Shown here piece by piece: positions 8,348 to 17,783 of a stretch of DNA of 64,000 bases. The notes below the pieces were generated by a model. That model was not told the origin of the DNA, searched no databases, and saw nothing but the letters and a program-made list of their open reading frames with translations. The stretch spans positions 496,001-560,000 of the forward strand of contig NZ_JACCCV010000002.1 of assembly GCF_013410115.1 (NCBI RefSeq), in the 5' to 3' direction. The stretch comes from Tunturiibacter gelidiferens (GTDB taxonomy: Bacteria; Acidobacteriota; Terriglobia; Terriglobales; Acidobacteriaceae). How positions within the stretch are numbered: position 1 is the stretch's first letter; every line of letters starts with the position of its first letter. The translations under genes were made by a program, and so were the position numbers.

Positions 8348-11300
8348 CTAGAAGACAAATTTTCCAGCGAATTGGAGGATGCGCGCGTTGTGCGCTGCCG
8401 TCGCCGTCAGGAAGGGGTCGGCCGAACAGCCTCCTAGAGTGGAGTAGCAGCTTGTGGACGAATTGATCGTCATCCACTGGGTATGGTTGAAGACGTTGAA
8501 CGCCTCCGTGCGGAACTCGAAGTGCATCCCTTCGCGAATGGCGAAGTTCTTGAATAGACCCATATCGAAGTTCGTGCGAGCAGGAAGGTTGAGAACGTTG
8601 CGGCCGGCGTTGCCGTAAGTGAGCCCTTGAGGAGCGGCAAAGGCATCGCTGTTATAAAGCCGCGGTCCCGGCCCAGAGGGATACTTGGTCGCGACTTTGC
8701 CGTGTATATTCCCAACGATATCCGGATAGGATTGCACTTGACCGTTTGCAGTGTTGGCGAAGGCATTTCCTGTTCCGGCATTATCCGTGTAGGCCTGGTT
8801 GGTCACGCTGAATGGCGTGCCGGTTTGAAAGATGGTGAGGTCTGAGACCTGCCATCCTCCGAGGATCGAGTGCAGAAGTCCGGGTTGGGTGAAGAGGGGA
8901 ATGTCATAGACCAGGCTGACTGCAAGGCTATGGCGTTCGTCGAAGTTTGAGCTCGCCCTGCTCTGGCTGAGGTTGTAGCTGTTGATGACTTCAGTCGCTC
9001 CATACGCGCCGTTCGAACCTTCGTCGATAGAGTGACCGTAGGTGTATGCCAGACTGCCGTTCAATCCACCAAAGTACCGGCTGACACCGATCTGGAGAGC
9101 GTTGTAGCTCGAACTCACGGAATTGGTTGAGTTATTGATTCCACTGAGGCCAACATAGGGCCGATAGGGAGCGGCGCCGTCGAAGAGGCCGCATGCGATG
9201 ATCAGATGGTTCAGGACATTTCCGGTGACCGGCTGACCGTTCACTGTGCCCGCATAGGGGGTGGGACCGGAGAAGCTACCTGTGATACTTCCGCAATCTG
9301 CAGCTGAGATCGGCTGGCCTGGGCCGTAAGGGTTCTCAGCCGCGGACAGTGGCCTTAGCTGGTTCAGGTCAGACCAAGTGGGCAGATGCCTGCCAACGCT
9401 GCCGACGTAGGCTACCTGCAGTACCGTGTGGCTTGGCAACTCACCCTGGACGGCCAGATTATATTGCTGGACGTACGGCCAGACAGCGTGGGTTGGGATT
9501 GCGAAAACGCTCAGCGGGAACTGTACCCCGCCTACGCCCGCGCTGGTGTAACCGGGGAAGTTGTACTTATTCGGGGTCTGCACTATTGGGGCTGAGCCCT
9601 CCAGAGACTCGGAGTTGCTCTCGTTGCCATTTGTGTGTTCGAAGAAGATGCCATAGCCGCCGCGGACTGCGAGCTTTCCGTTGCCGAAGACGTCGTAAGC
9701 AAATCCAAGGCGCGGTGCAGGATTGAAGAGGTGCCCGCTCATACAGCCTGAATAGACACCATTTTTGCCACAGGAGACCACGCCGTTGAAGATGTTTCCG
9801 GTGCCCGGCACGATCGCTCCCACCTGCTGTTGCGAGGATTGTTGCGTCCCGTCTACGTCGATCGTCGGTGCGTTCGAAGCGCTCCATGCTGAAGGCTCGA
9901 AGTTACCGGACTGGTTGCTGATGTCGTGATAGGTACCGAAGAGACTCAACCGAAGGCCAAGATTGAGGGTCAACTTCGGAGTCAAGCGCCAGTTGTCCTG
10001 GAAGTAAGGCTCAACGATCTTGTACCGGTTGTAGTACTTCGGCTGAGCCGAGGTCTGGGAGAACTGAGCGATCTGGCCCGTCAGCAGGTCGGCGAAGGCA
10101 TTCCCGGTGGTCACCGCCGTTGCAGAGGTGTTGAAGTAAAAGGTCCCCTGATTATTTCCTGTGGAGGGCTCGTTCTTCTGGCCAGCGATCAAGCTGACGC
10201 CGAAGATGAGGGTTTGGCGGTTGAGAGTTTTGGTGAGGTCGTCGCGGTAGCTATAGGTGGGGTTCGAGTTCTGCCACGGGAAGTAACCCGTATTGACGGT
10301 AAAGCCGCCGGCATATGCCGAGTTGCCAGTAAGGATGATCGAAGGAAGGACCCCGCCGTAGCCGTTATTGAAGAACCCATTGCCGGAGAAGCCGCTACGA
10401 TCGATACCCTTGCTGATATTGGTGAGGGTGATGTGATCGGTGGTGTAGTCGGCCACAAACTCGTTGACCAGGGACGGAGAGGCAGCGTAGGTGAGGCTGG
10501 CCACCATATCGATGCCGGGGCCGGCGAAGCTGTTTTGGACGGTGGGAAAGGCGTTCGTCTGAAAGGTCGGAGAGGAACTCACCGTGGACCAGGAGTCGTA
10601 GATGAAACGATAGAAGCCGCGCAGTTTTTCGCTGAAGACCTGATCGATGCGGAAGAGCTCTTCTCGATTGGTGGTCAACTGCGCGGGAGATGCAACATAG
10701 TACGGAGATCCGTTGACGGACGTGTTTGCCGCGGGAATGAGTGCGAGCAACGCAGTCCCGTTGGGGTCGACGGGTACCTGGTTGTTCGGGTAGTACACGC
10801 CGGGGGATGGGCTGGTGGGTGGAGTGACTGGGCAATCAGGAAAATCCGCCGTATCTACGGGACTTCCTGCGGCTGGACAGAGGTCAGAGAAGTTTCCGGT
10901 GCGCTGCGCATCCGAAGGTACCGGCTGATTGAAGTTGGTGCCAGGCACATTCTCGTGGCGCCACTCCTGCGAGTAGAAGAAGAAGGTCTTCCTCACGCCT
11001 GGAGTGTAGAGGTGCGGTATATAGACCGGGCCGCCGATAGTAAAGCCATAGTCATGCTTTTTATAGGTTGGAACCGTCGTTGCAAAGTAGTTTCGCGCAT
11101 TGAAGGCATCGTTGCGGAGAAACTCGAATAGCTCGCCATGGAGACGGTCGGTGCCCGACTTTGTCTGGGACTGCACAGTGCCGGATGCGTTGCGACCGTA
11201 CTGAGCGCCGTAGTTTGAGGTGAGCACCTGCGTCTCCGCGATGGCGTCGACGTTGGGGTAGACGTTAAGGGTGCCGTTGCTGCCGTTGTCCATGACGCTC

Positions 11301-11989
11301 GCGCCGTCGATCTCCCAGTTGTTGTACTGCGGGCGACCGCCATTGATGGCGTATTCGACGCTGCCGGCAACGCCGGTCTGACCCTCGTCCTGGTTGGTCT
11401 GGCTGACGACACCAGGGGACAGGGTCACGAGCTGGGCGAAGTTACGGCCGTTCAACACGAGCTGCGTAATCTGCTTGCCCGTGATGGTGAAGGAGATCTC
11501 GGGCGACTCCGTCTGCACGACACCCAAGTCGGTACCGCTTACCTGGATCTCGGCAGTTACGGCTCCAACCGTGAGTTGCGCGTCCACCCGCTCCTTACGC
11601 GCAACGCGGACGATGATCCCGTTGGCGGAAAACTTCTCGAACCCCGGGGAGGTGACTTGCAGATTGTAAGTACCGGCCTCGAGACCGGGCAGAGAGTACT
11701 CGCCAGCCGCGTTGGTGGTGGCTTCGACGCTAGTATTTTGGGCCACATTGGTGAGTGTCACCTTGGCATTTTGGATGGCCCCGCCGCTCTTATCCTTAAC
11801 CGAACCATCGATGGAACTTGATTGTTGCGCAACGATTGAGGCCGGGAAAAGCAGACATAGCGCAAAGAGCACAGAGCGAAAGACATTCGAGCGAGACGAC
11901 TTCCGTAACTTCCCGACGGTGTCGAACGGAGAGTGAGGAAGAGCGGATAGCACGGTTGGATCAGAGGAAAGAGAACATCGGGACCACAT
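8348..11989 (-). CDS. TonB-dependent receptor, Oar/Cna-like with CarboxypepD_reg domain
   Basis: A 1213-residue outer-membrane protein. After a basic head and signal peptide (about 36-54) comes a carboxypeptidase-regulatory-like beta-sandwich (about 58-140; GEYSLPGLEAGTYNLQVTSP). A plug domain (about 150-290) follows, with INGGRPQYNNWEIDGASV, then a long beta-barrel ending in the aromatic residue expected for BAM recognition (GKFVF). These receptors are the acidobacterial counterpart of SusC and import oligosaccharides or other large ligands using TonB. Its place between GH20 and GH2 genes suggests an amino-sugar oligomer ligand; this is inference. A 7-bp AT-rich hairpin (TTTGTCT/AGACAAA) overlaps the stop. 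The promoter region holds a predicted LacI operator. Confidence 0.92.
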   Translation of the reverse strand: MWSRCSLSSDPTVLSALPHSPFDTVGKLRKSSRSNVFRSVLFALCLLFPASIVAQQSSSIDGSVKDKSGGAIQNAKVTLTNVAQNTSVEATTNAAGEYSLPGLEAGTYNLQVTSPGFEKFSANGIIVRVARKERVDAQLTVGAVTAEIQVSGTDLGVVQTESPEISFTITGKQITQLVLNGRNFAQLVTLSPGVVSQTNQDEGQTGVAGSVEYAINGGRPQYNNWEIDGASVMDNGSNGTLNVYPNVDAIAETQVLTSNYGAQYGRNASGTVQSQTKSGTDRLHGELFEFLRNDAFNARNYFATTVPTYKKHDYGFTIGGPVYIPHLYTPGVRKTFFFYSQEWRHENVPGTNFNQPVPSDAQRTGNFSDLCPAAGSPVDTADFPDCPVTPPTSPSPGVYYPNNQVPVDPNGTALLALIPAANTSVNGSPYYVASPAQLTTNREELFRIDQVFSEKLRGFYRFIYDSWSTVSSSPTFQTNAFPTVQNSFAGPGIDMVASLTYAASPSLVNEFVADYTTDHITLTNISKGIDRSGFSGNGFFNNGYGGVLPSIILTGNSAYAGGFTVNTGYFPWQNSNPTYSYRDDLTKTLNRQTLIFGVSLIAGQKNEPSTGNNQGTFYFNTSATAVTTGNAFADLLTGQIAQFSQTSAQPKYYNRYKIVEPYFQDNWRLTPKLTLNLGLRLSLFGTYHDISNQSGNFEPSAWSASNAPTIDVDGTQQSSQQQVGAIVPGTGNIFNGVVSCGKNGVYSGCMSGHLFNPAPRLGFAYDVFGNGKLAVRGGYGIFFEHTNGNESNSESLEGSAPIVQTPNKYNFPGYTSAGVGGVQFPLSVFAIPTHAVWPYVQQYNLAVQGELPSHTVLQVAYVGSVGRHLPTWSDLNQLRPLSAAENPYGPGQPISAADCGSITGSFSGPTPYAGTVNGQPVTGNVLNHLIIACGLFDGAAPYRPYVGLSGINNSTNSVSSSYNALQIGVSRYFGGLNGSLAYTYGHSIDEGSNGAYGATEVINSYNLSQSRASSNFDERHSLAVSLVYDIPLFTQPGLLHSILGGWQVSDLTIFQTGTPFSVTNQAYTDNAGTGNAFANTANGQVQSYPDIVGNIHGKVATKYPSGPGPRLYNSDAFAAPQGLTYGNAGRNVLNLPARTNFDMGLFKNFAIREGMHFEFRTEAFNVFNHTQWMTINSSTSCYSTLGGCSADPFLTATAAHNARILQFAGKFVF

Positions 11990-12086
11990 GGCTTAAATGC
12001 CTCCGTGAGCACTCAGGAAATGAAAAGAAGTGGCAGTTCTACAAAAAGATTCCCTTTGCGATGCGTTGGCAGAAGTGAATGTGCCT

Positions 12087-12105
12087 ATATTAGAACGATT
12101 GAATA
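12087..12105 (-). promoter_or_regulatory. Predicted LacI-type operator, site 1
   Basis: On the minus strand this 19-mer reads TATTCAATCGTTCTAATAT, about 100 bases before the receptor start. It differs from the site at 14861-14879 at a single base. Both are imperfect palindromes around a central CG, as expected for LacI-family operators. It could also affect the divergent TPR gene. Confidence 0.6.
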
Positions 12106-12205
12106 CCTTGTCAAGAGAAAATTTTTTTGTTTATTTATTTCGACCTGGATCTGTATGTGCTCATGGCAGCTTTTCAGTACACTGCCCCCAGAAGGCTGAA
12201 CCCAC

Positions 12206-13447
12206 TTGAATCGCTGCAAAGGATTTCGATCTTTGTTCTTACTCTGCTTGCTGTATGCAGCACAGGCCCGTGCTCGTGGCAAAGAGCAAGCCACTATCTC
12301 AGCAACGCCAGGCGCTGTACCTGCTTCCGCACAAAACTCCGCCAGCACTTCTGCAGATCCTGCATTGCTCTTCCGCCAAGGCATGCAGGCCATGCAAAGC
12401 GGGCAACTTGGTGACGCTGAAGAGGACTTTCGACGAGTGATTGCTCTGGACCCTAAGTCGAGTGCGGCCCACGTCAATCTAGGCGTCGCCTATATGCGGG
12501 AGCGCCGGTGGGACGATGCTTTGGTCGAACTGCATCAAGCGGAATCGCTCTCTCCCAATGCGCCCGGCATTCCCCTGAACATTGGCCTTGCTCACTACCG
12601 CAAGAACGACTTTGATGGGGCCATCGAACCGTTCTCTGAAGCCTTGCAGCGTGCGCCCGATTCGCTTCAAGCACGGTATTTGCTGGGGCTCTGCTATTTT
12701 TTTACGAATAAGTACAAGGAAGCCAGCGATACCCTCAAGCCGCTGTGGGAGCAAGAGTCCACGAATCTGAACTATCTCTATGTCCTGAGCATAGCGGCCA
12801 GTAAATCGTCCAACCCTCTGCTACAAAAGAAGGCCTTCGATCAGATGCTGGCGATTGGCCAGAACACTCCGGAGTTCCATTTATATGTTGGGAAGGCATG
12901 GCTGGCCGAAGACAATACCGAAAAAGCCTTAGAAGAGTTCCGCGCCGCCGTAGCCGCGCGCCCCGATCTTCCTCTGGTGCACTACTTTCTGGGACGCACC
13001 TACCTGGAGCAGCATGCTTATCCTCAGGCCGAGATGGAGTTACAAAAAGACGCAGCACTGGAACCCGACTTTGCCTATAACTACGAGGATCTCGGTATTT
13101 TATACGCCCAACTCAATCAGCCCGAGAAAGCTGAACACAGTTTCCGCCAAGCTATCGAACGTAACAGCGCACTCGTAAACTCTTACTTCGGTCTCGCTAA
13201 GTTATACCGGGATGCCGCCCGCTACCCGGAGGCATTGGAGATGTTGGACCATGCCGAAGCCCTGGCGCCGCAGAGCGCCAGCGTACATTACGCCAGGGGC
13301 AAAGTTTTGACCCGCCTAGGCCAGTCCGCGAAAGCTCATCAAGAATTCGATACGGCTGCGCAGTTGCTGAAGTCGTTCAACGATCGCCTGCAACAAGACC
13401 CTTCGGGTGACCGGTCCGCCGACGCGCAGGATGCCGCTCAGCAATAG
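12206..13447 (+). CDS. Exported tetratricopeptide-repeat protein
   Basis: A 413-residue protein with an N-terminal signal peptide (MNRCKGFRSLFLLCLLYAA) and about eight to nine TPR units from residue 55 to the end. Typical cores include DPKSSAAHVNLGVAYMRERR, APGIPLNIGLAHYRKNDFDG and NYEDLGILYAQLNQPEKAE. TPRs form protein-binding superhelices, and exported acidobacterial examples often sit beside TonB-dependent receptors. The start is a TTG at 12206 with AGAAGG about ten bases upstream. It is divergent from the receptor, shares a 216-base regulatory region with it, and precedes the LacI regulator. The partner is unknown; the context suggests a periplasmic helper of the amino-sugar locus. Confidence 0.8.
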   Translation: MNRCKGFRSLFLLCLLYAAQARARGKEQATISATPGAVPASAQNSASTSADPALLFRQGMQAMQSGQLGDAEEDFRRVIALDPKSSAAHVNLGVAYMRERRWDDALVELHQAESLSPNAPGIPLNIGLAHYRKNDFDGAIEPFSEALQRAPDSLQARYLLGLCYFFTNKYKEASDTLKPLWEQESTNLNYLYVLSIAASKSSNPLLQKKAFDQMLAIGQNTPEFHLYVGKAWLAEDNTEKALEEFRAAVAARPDLPLVHYFLGRTYLEQHAYPQAEMELQKDAALEPDFAYNYEDLGILYAQLNQPEKAEHSFRQAIERNSALVNSYFGLAKLYRDAARYPEALEMLDHAEALAPQSASVHYARGKVLTRLGQSAKAHQEFDTAAQLLKSFNDRLQQDPSGDRSADAQDAAQQ

Positions 13448-13650
13448 CTGCTGCAGAATATGCATCACGGCGGGATTTCATTCCCGAAGAACCTTGCTAT
13501 AGTGCCACGAATTCGACTTCGCCGATCAACAAGGAGCGAAAGGATGCGCCGATTCTTCCATCCGCAGCTTCTACGGAGCGCGCTCCAACAACTTCCTTTA
13601 CACTCGGCAACAGCTACCGCAGATTTTATAATCGTAAGGGGTCGCGTCGT

Positions 13651-14814
13651 TTGCTAACTCAAAACCACTACACGAAGCGCATAACGCTCGCCGACGTTGC
13701 GCGCGTCAGCGGCTTCTCTATCTCCAGCGTCTCCCTCGTGCTCAACGAAGCGCCACTCTCCCGTTATGTTGCTGCTAGCACCAAAGAGCATATCCGCGCT
13801 GTCGCCAGCAAACTTGGCTACCGTCCAGACGCGGCGGCCCGCTCATTGCGCAGCCGCCGAAGCCACACTATCGGCATCATGGTTTCCGACATCTCCGATC
13901 CGTTCTGCACGCTCATCCTGCAGGGCATCGAGAAGGCACTCCATCCGACGACCTACCTGCCAATCATCATGATCGCTCACAACCAGCGCAAGCAGTTTGG
14001 ACGCCATCTTGAGATGATGATGGAGCGTCGGGTCGAGGGGCTGATCCTTGTCGCAAACTGGCTTTTCGGTGAATTCGACCAGCTCGCCGACTTTCGGAAG
14101 AGTCAAATCCCCATGGTCGGCGTGGGCCGGGACCTCACAGCAAGCCGCGTTCGCTCTTTACAAGTAGACAACGAGGCTGGTGGATACGCCGCTGCGCGGC
14201 ATCTTTACGATCTTGGCCATCGCAAGATCGCCGTTCTCCGTGGTCCTTCCGAACTGGCCGACAGTGATCGCCGCTGGAACGGAATACAGCGCTTCGCGTC
14301 TGAAGTCGGGCTACCGCTCGCTTCTAAGCGCGTCGGACAACTCCCGGCAGCCGACGATCCAACCTCCGGCTTCGAGGGAGGTTATCGTCTCATCTCGGCG
14401 ATGATTGAACAGGGAGTTGAATTTACCGCCGTGATCGCCTTCGACGATCTCACGGGTCTGGGCGCAATTCGGGCGCTGCGCCAGACGGGACGGTACGTAC
14501 CCGAGGACTGTTCCGTCATCGGCTTCGATGATGTTCCCCATGCCGCCGTGAATACACCCGGCCTCACCACTATTCGCCAACCGATGGAGGAAATGGGAAG
14601 CCTCGCGGCCAAGTGGGTGCTCGACTCGCTCGCTGACACAAAACCGTCCCATACCGCGACGGAGACTTCTTCCCTCTCCGGCACTCTACACTTGTTGCCT
14701 CCAGAGTTGGTCATCCGCCAATCGACGACGAGACGGCTTATCGATATACGGACTGCGCCAGTAACACGGTTGGGTGTTGCGGCTCAGGGGCGGTCGCGAC
14801 GAAAAAAAGAATAG
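13651..14814 (+). CDS. LacI-family transcriptional regulator
   Basis: A 387-residue repressor. The N-terminal helix-turn-helix (residues 11-60) has the family hallmark ITLADVARVSGFSISSVSLV and hinge region YRPDAAARSLRSRRS. A periplasmic-binding-like sensor domain follows (about 70-345; IGIMVSDISDPF, VIGFDDVPHAA). The C-terminal 30 residues are basic. It is likely to bind a sugar released by the neighbouring hydrolases and to control the locus. Two near-identical 19-bp palindromes, upstream of the receptor and of the GH2 gene, are the natural operator candidates. The TTG start is uncertain, since no strong ribosome binding site is visible and no in-frame ATG lies nearby. Confidence 0.93.
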   Translation: MLTQNHYTKRITLADVARVSGFSISSVSLVLNEAPLSRYVAASTKEHIRAVASKLGYRPDAAARSLRSRRSHTIGIMVSDISDPFCTLILQGIEKALHPTTYLPIIMIAHNQRKQFGRHLEMMMERRVEGLILVANWLFGEFDQLADFRKSQIPMVGVGRDLTASRVRSLQVDNEAGGYAAARHLYDLGHRKIAVLRGPSELADSDRRWNGIQRFASEVGLPLASKRVGQLPAADDPTSGFEGGYRLISAMIEQGVEFTAVIAFDDLTGLGAIRALRQTGRYVPEDCSVIGFDDVPHAAVNTPGLTTIRQPMEEMGSLAAKWVLDSLADTKPSHTATETSSLSGTLHLLPPELVIRQSTTRRLIDIRTAPVTRLGVAAQGRSRRKKE

Positions 14815-14860
14815 CGCAGGTTTGTGTTCGATCGAGATATTTTTATCTCATTGCAATTTT

Positions 14861-14879
14861 TATTCAAACGTTCTAATAT
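14861..14879 (+). promoter_or_regulatory. Predicted LacI-type operator, site 2
   Basis: TATTCAAACGTTCTAATAT lies in the 201-base gap between the LacI gene and the GH2 gene. It shares 18 of 19 bases with site 1 before the TonB receptor. The central AACGTT is the classical LacI-family core, and 14 of the 18 palindromic positions match. Confidence 0.65.
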
Positions 14880-15015
14880 TCGTTCGTCGTCCCCATCTAT
14901 GGCCAAAGTGCGACTTCGCCAGTCGTCCGTTTGCATTCGATATCTTGCCTGGATCTCGTCCAGAGTTGAGTCGCGGAAGCAAACGTAAGAAAGATTTCTG
15001 GAGGTACTGAAGAGC

Positions 15016-17742
15016 ATGACTCTGCGACCGCGCACAATTAAGTGCCTTATAAATCCGAGCTGTCTATTGATCATGGGGGCCTGGCTTGCTGCATCCCATG
15101 GGCAAGCACGCGCCGCGGCTAGCAGTCCGCTCTCTGAGGTACCGCTCAAATCGGGTTGGGCGGTTCAGTCAGATTGCAAGGTCCACGGCGTAGGCGCAGA
15201 ACTCTCCATGCCAAATGCGCGAACCGAGGCTTGGTATTCCGCAAGCGTTCCCGCAACTGTGCTCGCGGTGCAGGTTGCGGCAGGCGAATTCAAAGATCCC
15301 TTCGTAGGTACAAATCTGCGTTCGATCCCGGGGACATCTTACCCTCTGGGAGAAAACTTCTCGAATCTTGACATGCCAGCGGACAGCCCCTATCGCTGTG
15401 GTTGGTGGTATCGCAAGACGTTTCACGTTGCTGCCAGCGAACGAGGAAAGACGATCTGGCTGCGCTTCGGCGGCATCAACTACCGCGCCGACATTTGGCT
15501 GAACGGCCGGAAGATCGCCGACTCCGATCAGGTGCAGGGTGCCTATCGAACATATGAGTTCGACGTCACCAAAGCTATTAAGCCAAGTGAAGAAAATGTG
15601 CTGGCCGTGGAGACATTTGCTCCCACTCCAACCGATCTGGGCATCAACTGGGTCGACTGGAATCCTTGCCCGCCCGATAAAGACATGGGTCTCTGGGGGC
15701 CCGTTTCTCTGATGACAAGTGGATCGGTAGCAGTCCGTTCGCCAATGGCGACAACCCACTTCACGGATGCCTCCTTGCAGACGGCGGAGCTTACAATCCG
15801 CGCCGAAGTTAGCAACGCGACAGACCATCCGGTCGAAGGTCGTCTCGAAGGCACGGCCGCCGGCATACCCATCTCGCAGCTCGTGCGCTTGGCTGCGGGC
15901 GAAGAGAAGACAATCTCGTTTGCGCCAAGCGACTTTCCACAACTCCGGATCGAACACCCGCGGGTATGGTGGCCGGCGGACCAGGGTGCGCATCCGCTCC
16001 AGACCCTTACTCTTCGCTTCCTTCTGGATGGCATGGTTTCGGATGAGCAGTCCCGCCGCTTCGGTATACGCGAGGTTAACTCCGAGTTGACCGCAAAGGG
16101 ATACCGCTTGTTTCGCGTCAACCAGCGACCCATTCTCATTCGTGGTGCAGGCTGGTCGCAGGATATGCTGCTTCGTCAACAGCCCGAGCGCCTTGCCGAG
16201 GAGTTTCGCATGGTGCACGACATGCACCTGAATACGATCCGCCTGGAAGGCAAGATGGAGACCGACGAGTTCTTTCGCCTGGCCGATGAGCAAGGGGTTC
16301 TGGTGATCGCGGGCTGGTGCTGCTGCGATCATTGGGAGCACTGGGACAAGTGGACGCCCGATACATTGAACGTCGCCACGGCTTCGCTGCAATCTCAAAT
16401 CCTGCGCATCCGCAGCCATCCCAGCTTGATTGCGTGGTTGAACGGAAGCGACAATCCGCCGCCCGCGAACGTCGAGACGGCCTACCTGAAAGTTCTCGAG
16501 CAGATGCATTGGCCAAATGCCATCGTGTCTTCGGCCAGCGCAACACCAACCAGCGTGAGCGGTCAGAGTGGCGTCAAGATGACTGGCCCGTATGATTTTG
16601 TTGCCCCTTCTTATTGGCTCGTCGATACCAAGTATGGCGGGGCCTATGGATTCAACACCGAGACCAGCCCAGGTCCAGCAATTCCCTCACCGGAGAGTCT
16701 GAAAAAGATGTTGCCGCCTGATCATCATTGGCCGCAGGACGCAGTATGGGGCTATCACGCGGGCGGCGAAGGCTTCCAGGATATTCACGTCTTCAACGAC
16801 GCCATGTCAGCAACCTACGGCGAAGCAAAGACCGCGGCGCGCTATAACCAGGTTGCCCAGTCTATGGCCTTCGATGGCGAGCGGGCCATGTTTGAGGCCT
16901 ATGGCCGCAACAAGTACAACTCAACCGGGGTTATTCAATGGATGCTCAACAACGCGTGGCCTTCGAGCATCTGGCACCTCTACGACTACTACCTCGATGC
17001 AGCAGGCGGATACTACGGGACAAAGAAAGCGTGCGAGTTGCTGCATGTGCAGTACTCCTATGACGATCACAGTGTCTATGTCGTCAACAGCCTTTATAAG
17101 GCTACGCCCGGTCTAACTGCAGTTGCTCATGTGTATGACATCAACCTGAAGGAGTTGTTCAGCAAATCCACCGCTCTGGATGTCGGCCCCGATAGCTCGA
17201 TCAAAGCATTCGACATCCCGCAAGCGGTGTTCCAAGCTCCATCCACCGTGTACTTTGTTCAGCTCGAGTTGAAGAATGCGAAGGATACGGTTGAGAGCAG
17301 AAACTTCTACTGGGTGCCGGCTAAGCTGACGGAGTTCGACTGGGCAAAGACTACTTACACGCACACACCGACGAAGACATCTGAAGACATGACAGCTCTA
17401 CAGAGCCTGGCACCTTCACGCGTCACAGCGACAGCGCGAAGCTCCGGGACGATGGTTCATCTGCACGTCTCGAATCCGTCGAAGGCCCTGGCCTTTCAAG
17501 TCGCAGCTGAGCTTGATGATGCTCAAGGGGGGAAGCTGACACGAATTACCTGGAGCGATAACTACATTGAACTGATGCCGGGCGAAGAGCGTGACTTGAC
17601 TGCACAGCTGCCTTCCGACCTCCTCTCCGGCGTCGATTTGAAGGGGAAGTCTGGGTTGAAGGTGAAGATAGAAGGGTGGAATGTGGAGCCGGTGACCATC
17701 AACTCTCAGGTTACTCCCGAGAAGCCCGAGTCGCCTTTGTAA
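15016..17742 (+). CDS. GH2 exo-beta-D-glucosaminidase-like hydrolase, exported
   Basis: A 908-residue GH2 protein. It has a signal peptide (about 1-35), a sugar-binding jelly roll (about 45-235; WYRKTFHV, LRFGGINYRADIWLNG), an Ig-like domain (about 240-365), a TIM barrel (about 370-670), and two C-terminal beta domains. The acid/base motif is NGSDN with Asp at residue 479, and the nucleophile motif is NTETSPG with Glu at 549. Ordinary beta-mannosidases and beta-galactosidases have Asn-Glu at the first site. Asp there, with Glu about 70 residues later, is the pattern of the CsxA-type exo-beta-D-glucosaminidase subfamily. It should release glucosamine from chitosan oligomers. A mannosidase-like activity remains possible. 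GGAGG precedes the ATG by about nine bases. Confidence 0.82.
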   Translation: MTLRPRTIKCLINPSCLLIMGAWLAASHGQARAAASSPLSEVPLKSGWAVQSDCKVHGVGAELSMPNARTEAWYSASVPATVLAVQVAAGEFKDPFVGTNLRSIPGTSYPLGENFSNLDMPADSPYRCGWWYRKTFHVAASERGKTIWLRFGGINYRADIWLNGRKIADSDQVQGAYRTYEFDVTKAIKPSEENVLAVETFAPTPTDLGINWVDWNPCPPDKDMGLWGPVSLMTSGSVAVRSPMATTHFTDASLQTAELTIRAEVSNATDHPVEGRLEGTAAGIPISQLVRLAAGEEKTISFAPSDFPQLRIEHPRVWWPADQGAHPLQTLTLRFLLDGMVSDEQSRRFGIREVNSELTAKGYRLFRVNQRPILIRGAGWSQDMLLRQQPERLAEEFRMVHDMHLNTIRLEGKMETDEFFRLADEQGVLVIAGWCCCDHWEHWDKWTPDTLNVATASLQSQILRIRSHPSLIAWLNGSDNPPPANVETAYLKVLEQMHWPNAIVSSASATPTSVSGQSGVKMTGPYDFVAPSYWLVDTKYGGAYGFNTETSPGPAIPSPESLKKMLPPDHHWPQDAVWGYHAGGEGFQDIHVFNDAMSATYGEAKTAARYNQVAQSMAFDGERAMFEAYGRNKYNSTGVIQWMLNNAWPSSIWHLYDYYLDAAGGYYGTKKACELLHVQYSYDDHSVYVVNSLYKATPGLTAVAHVYDINLKELFSKSTALDVGPDSSIKAFDIPQAVFQAPSTVYFVQLELKNAKDTVESRNFYWVPAKLTEFDWAKTTYTHTPTKTSEDMTALQSLAPSRVTATARSSGTMVHLHVSNPSKALAFQVAAELDDAQGGKLTRITWSDNYIELMPGEERDLTAQLPSDLLSGVDLKGKSGLKVKIEGWNVEPVTINSQVTPEKPESPL

Positions 17743-17783
17743 CCACAGTGTGGACGCATGATCAATAAAGGGAAAAAAGAGGC

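Noticed and set aside
9926..11131. Plus-strand open frame of 401 codons opposite the TonB receptor
   Set aside because: It lies antisense within a strong receptor gene, has no ribosome binding site or recognisable family, and arises from codon bias.
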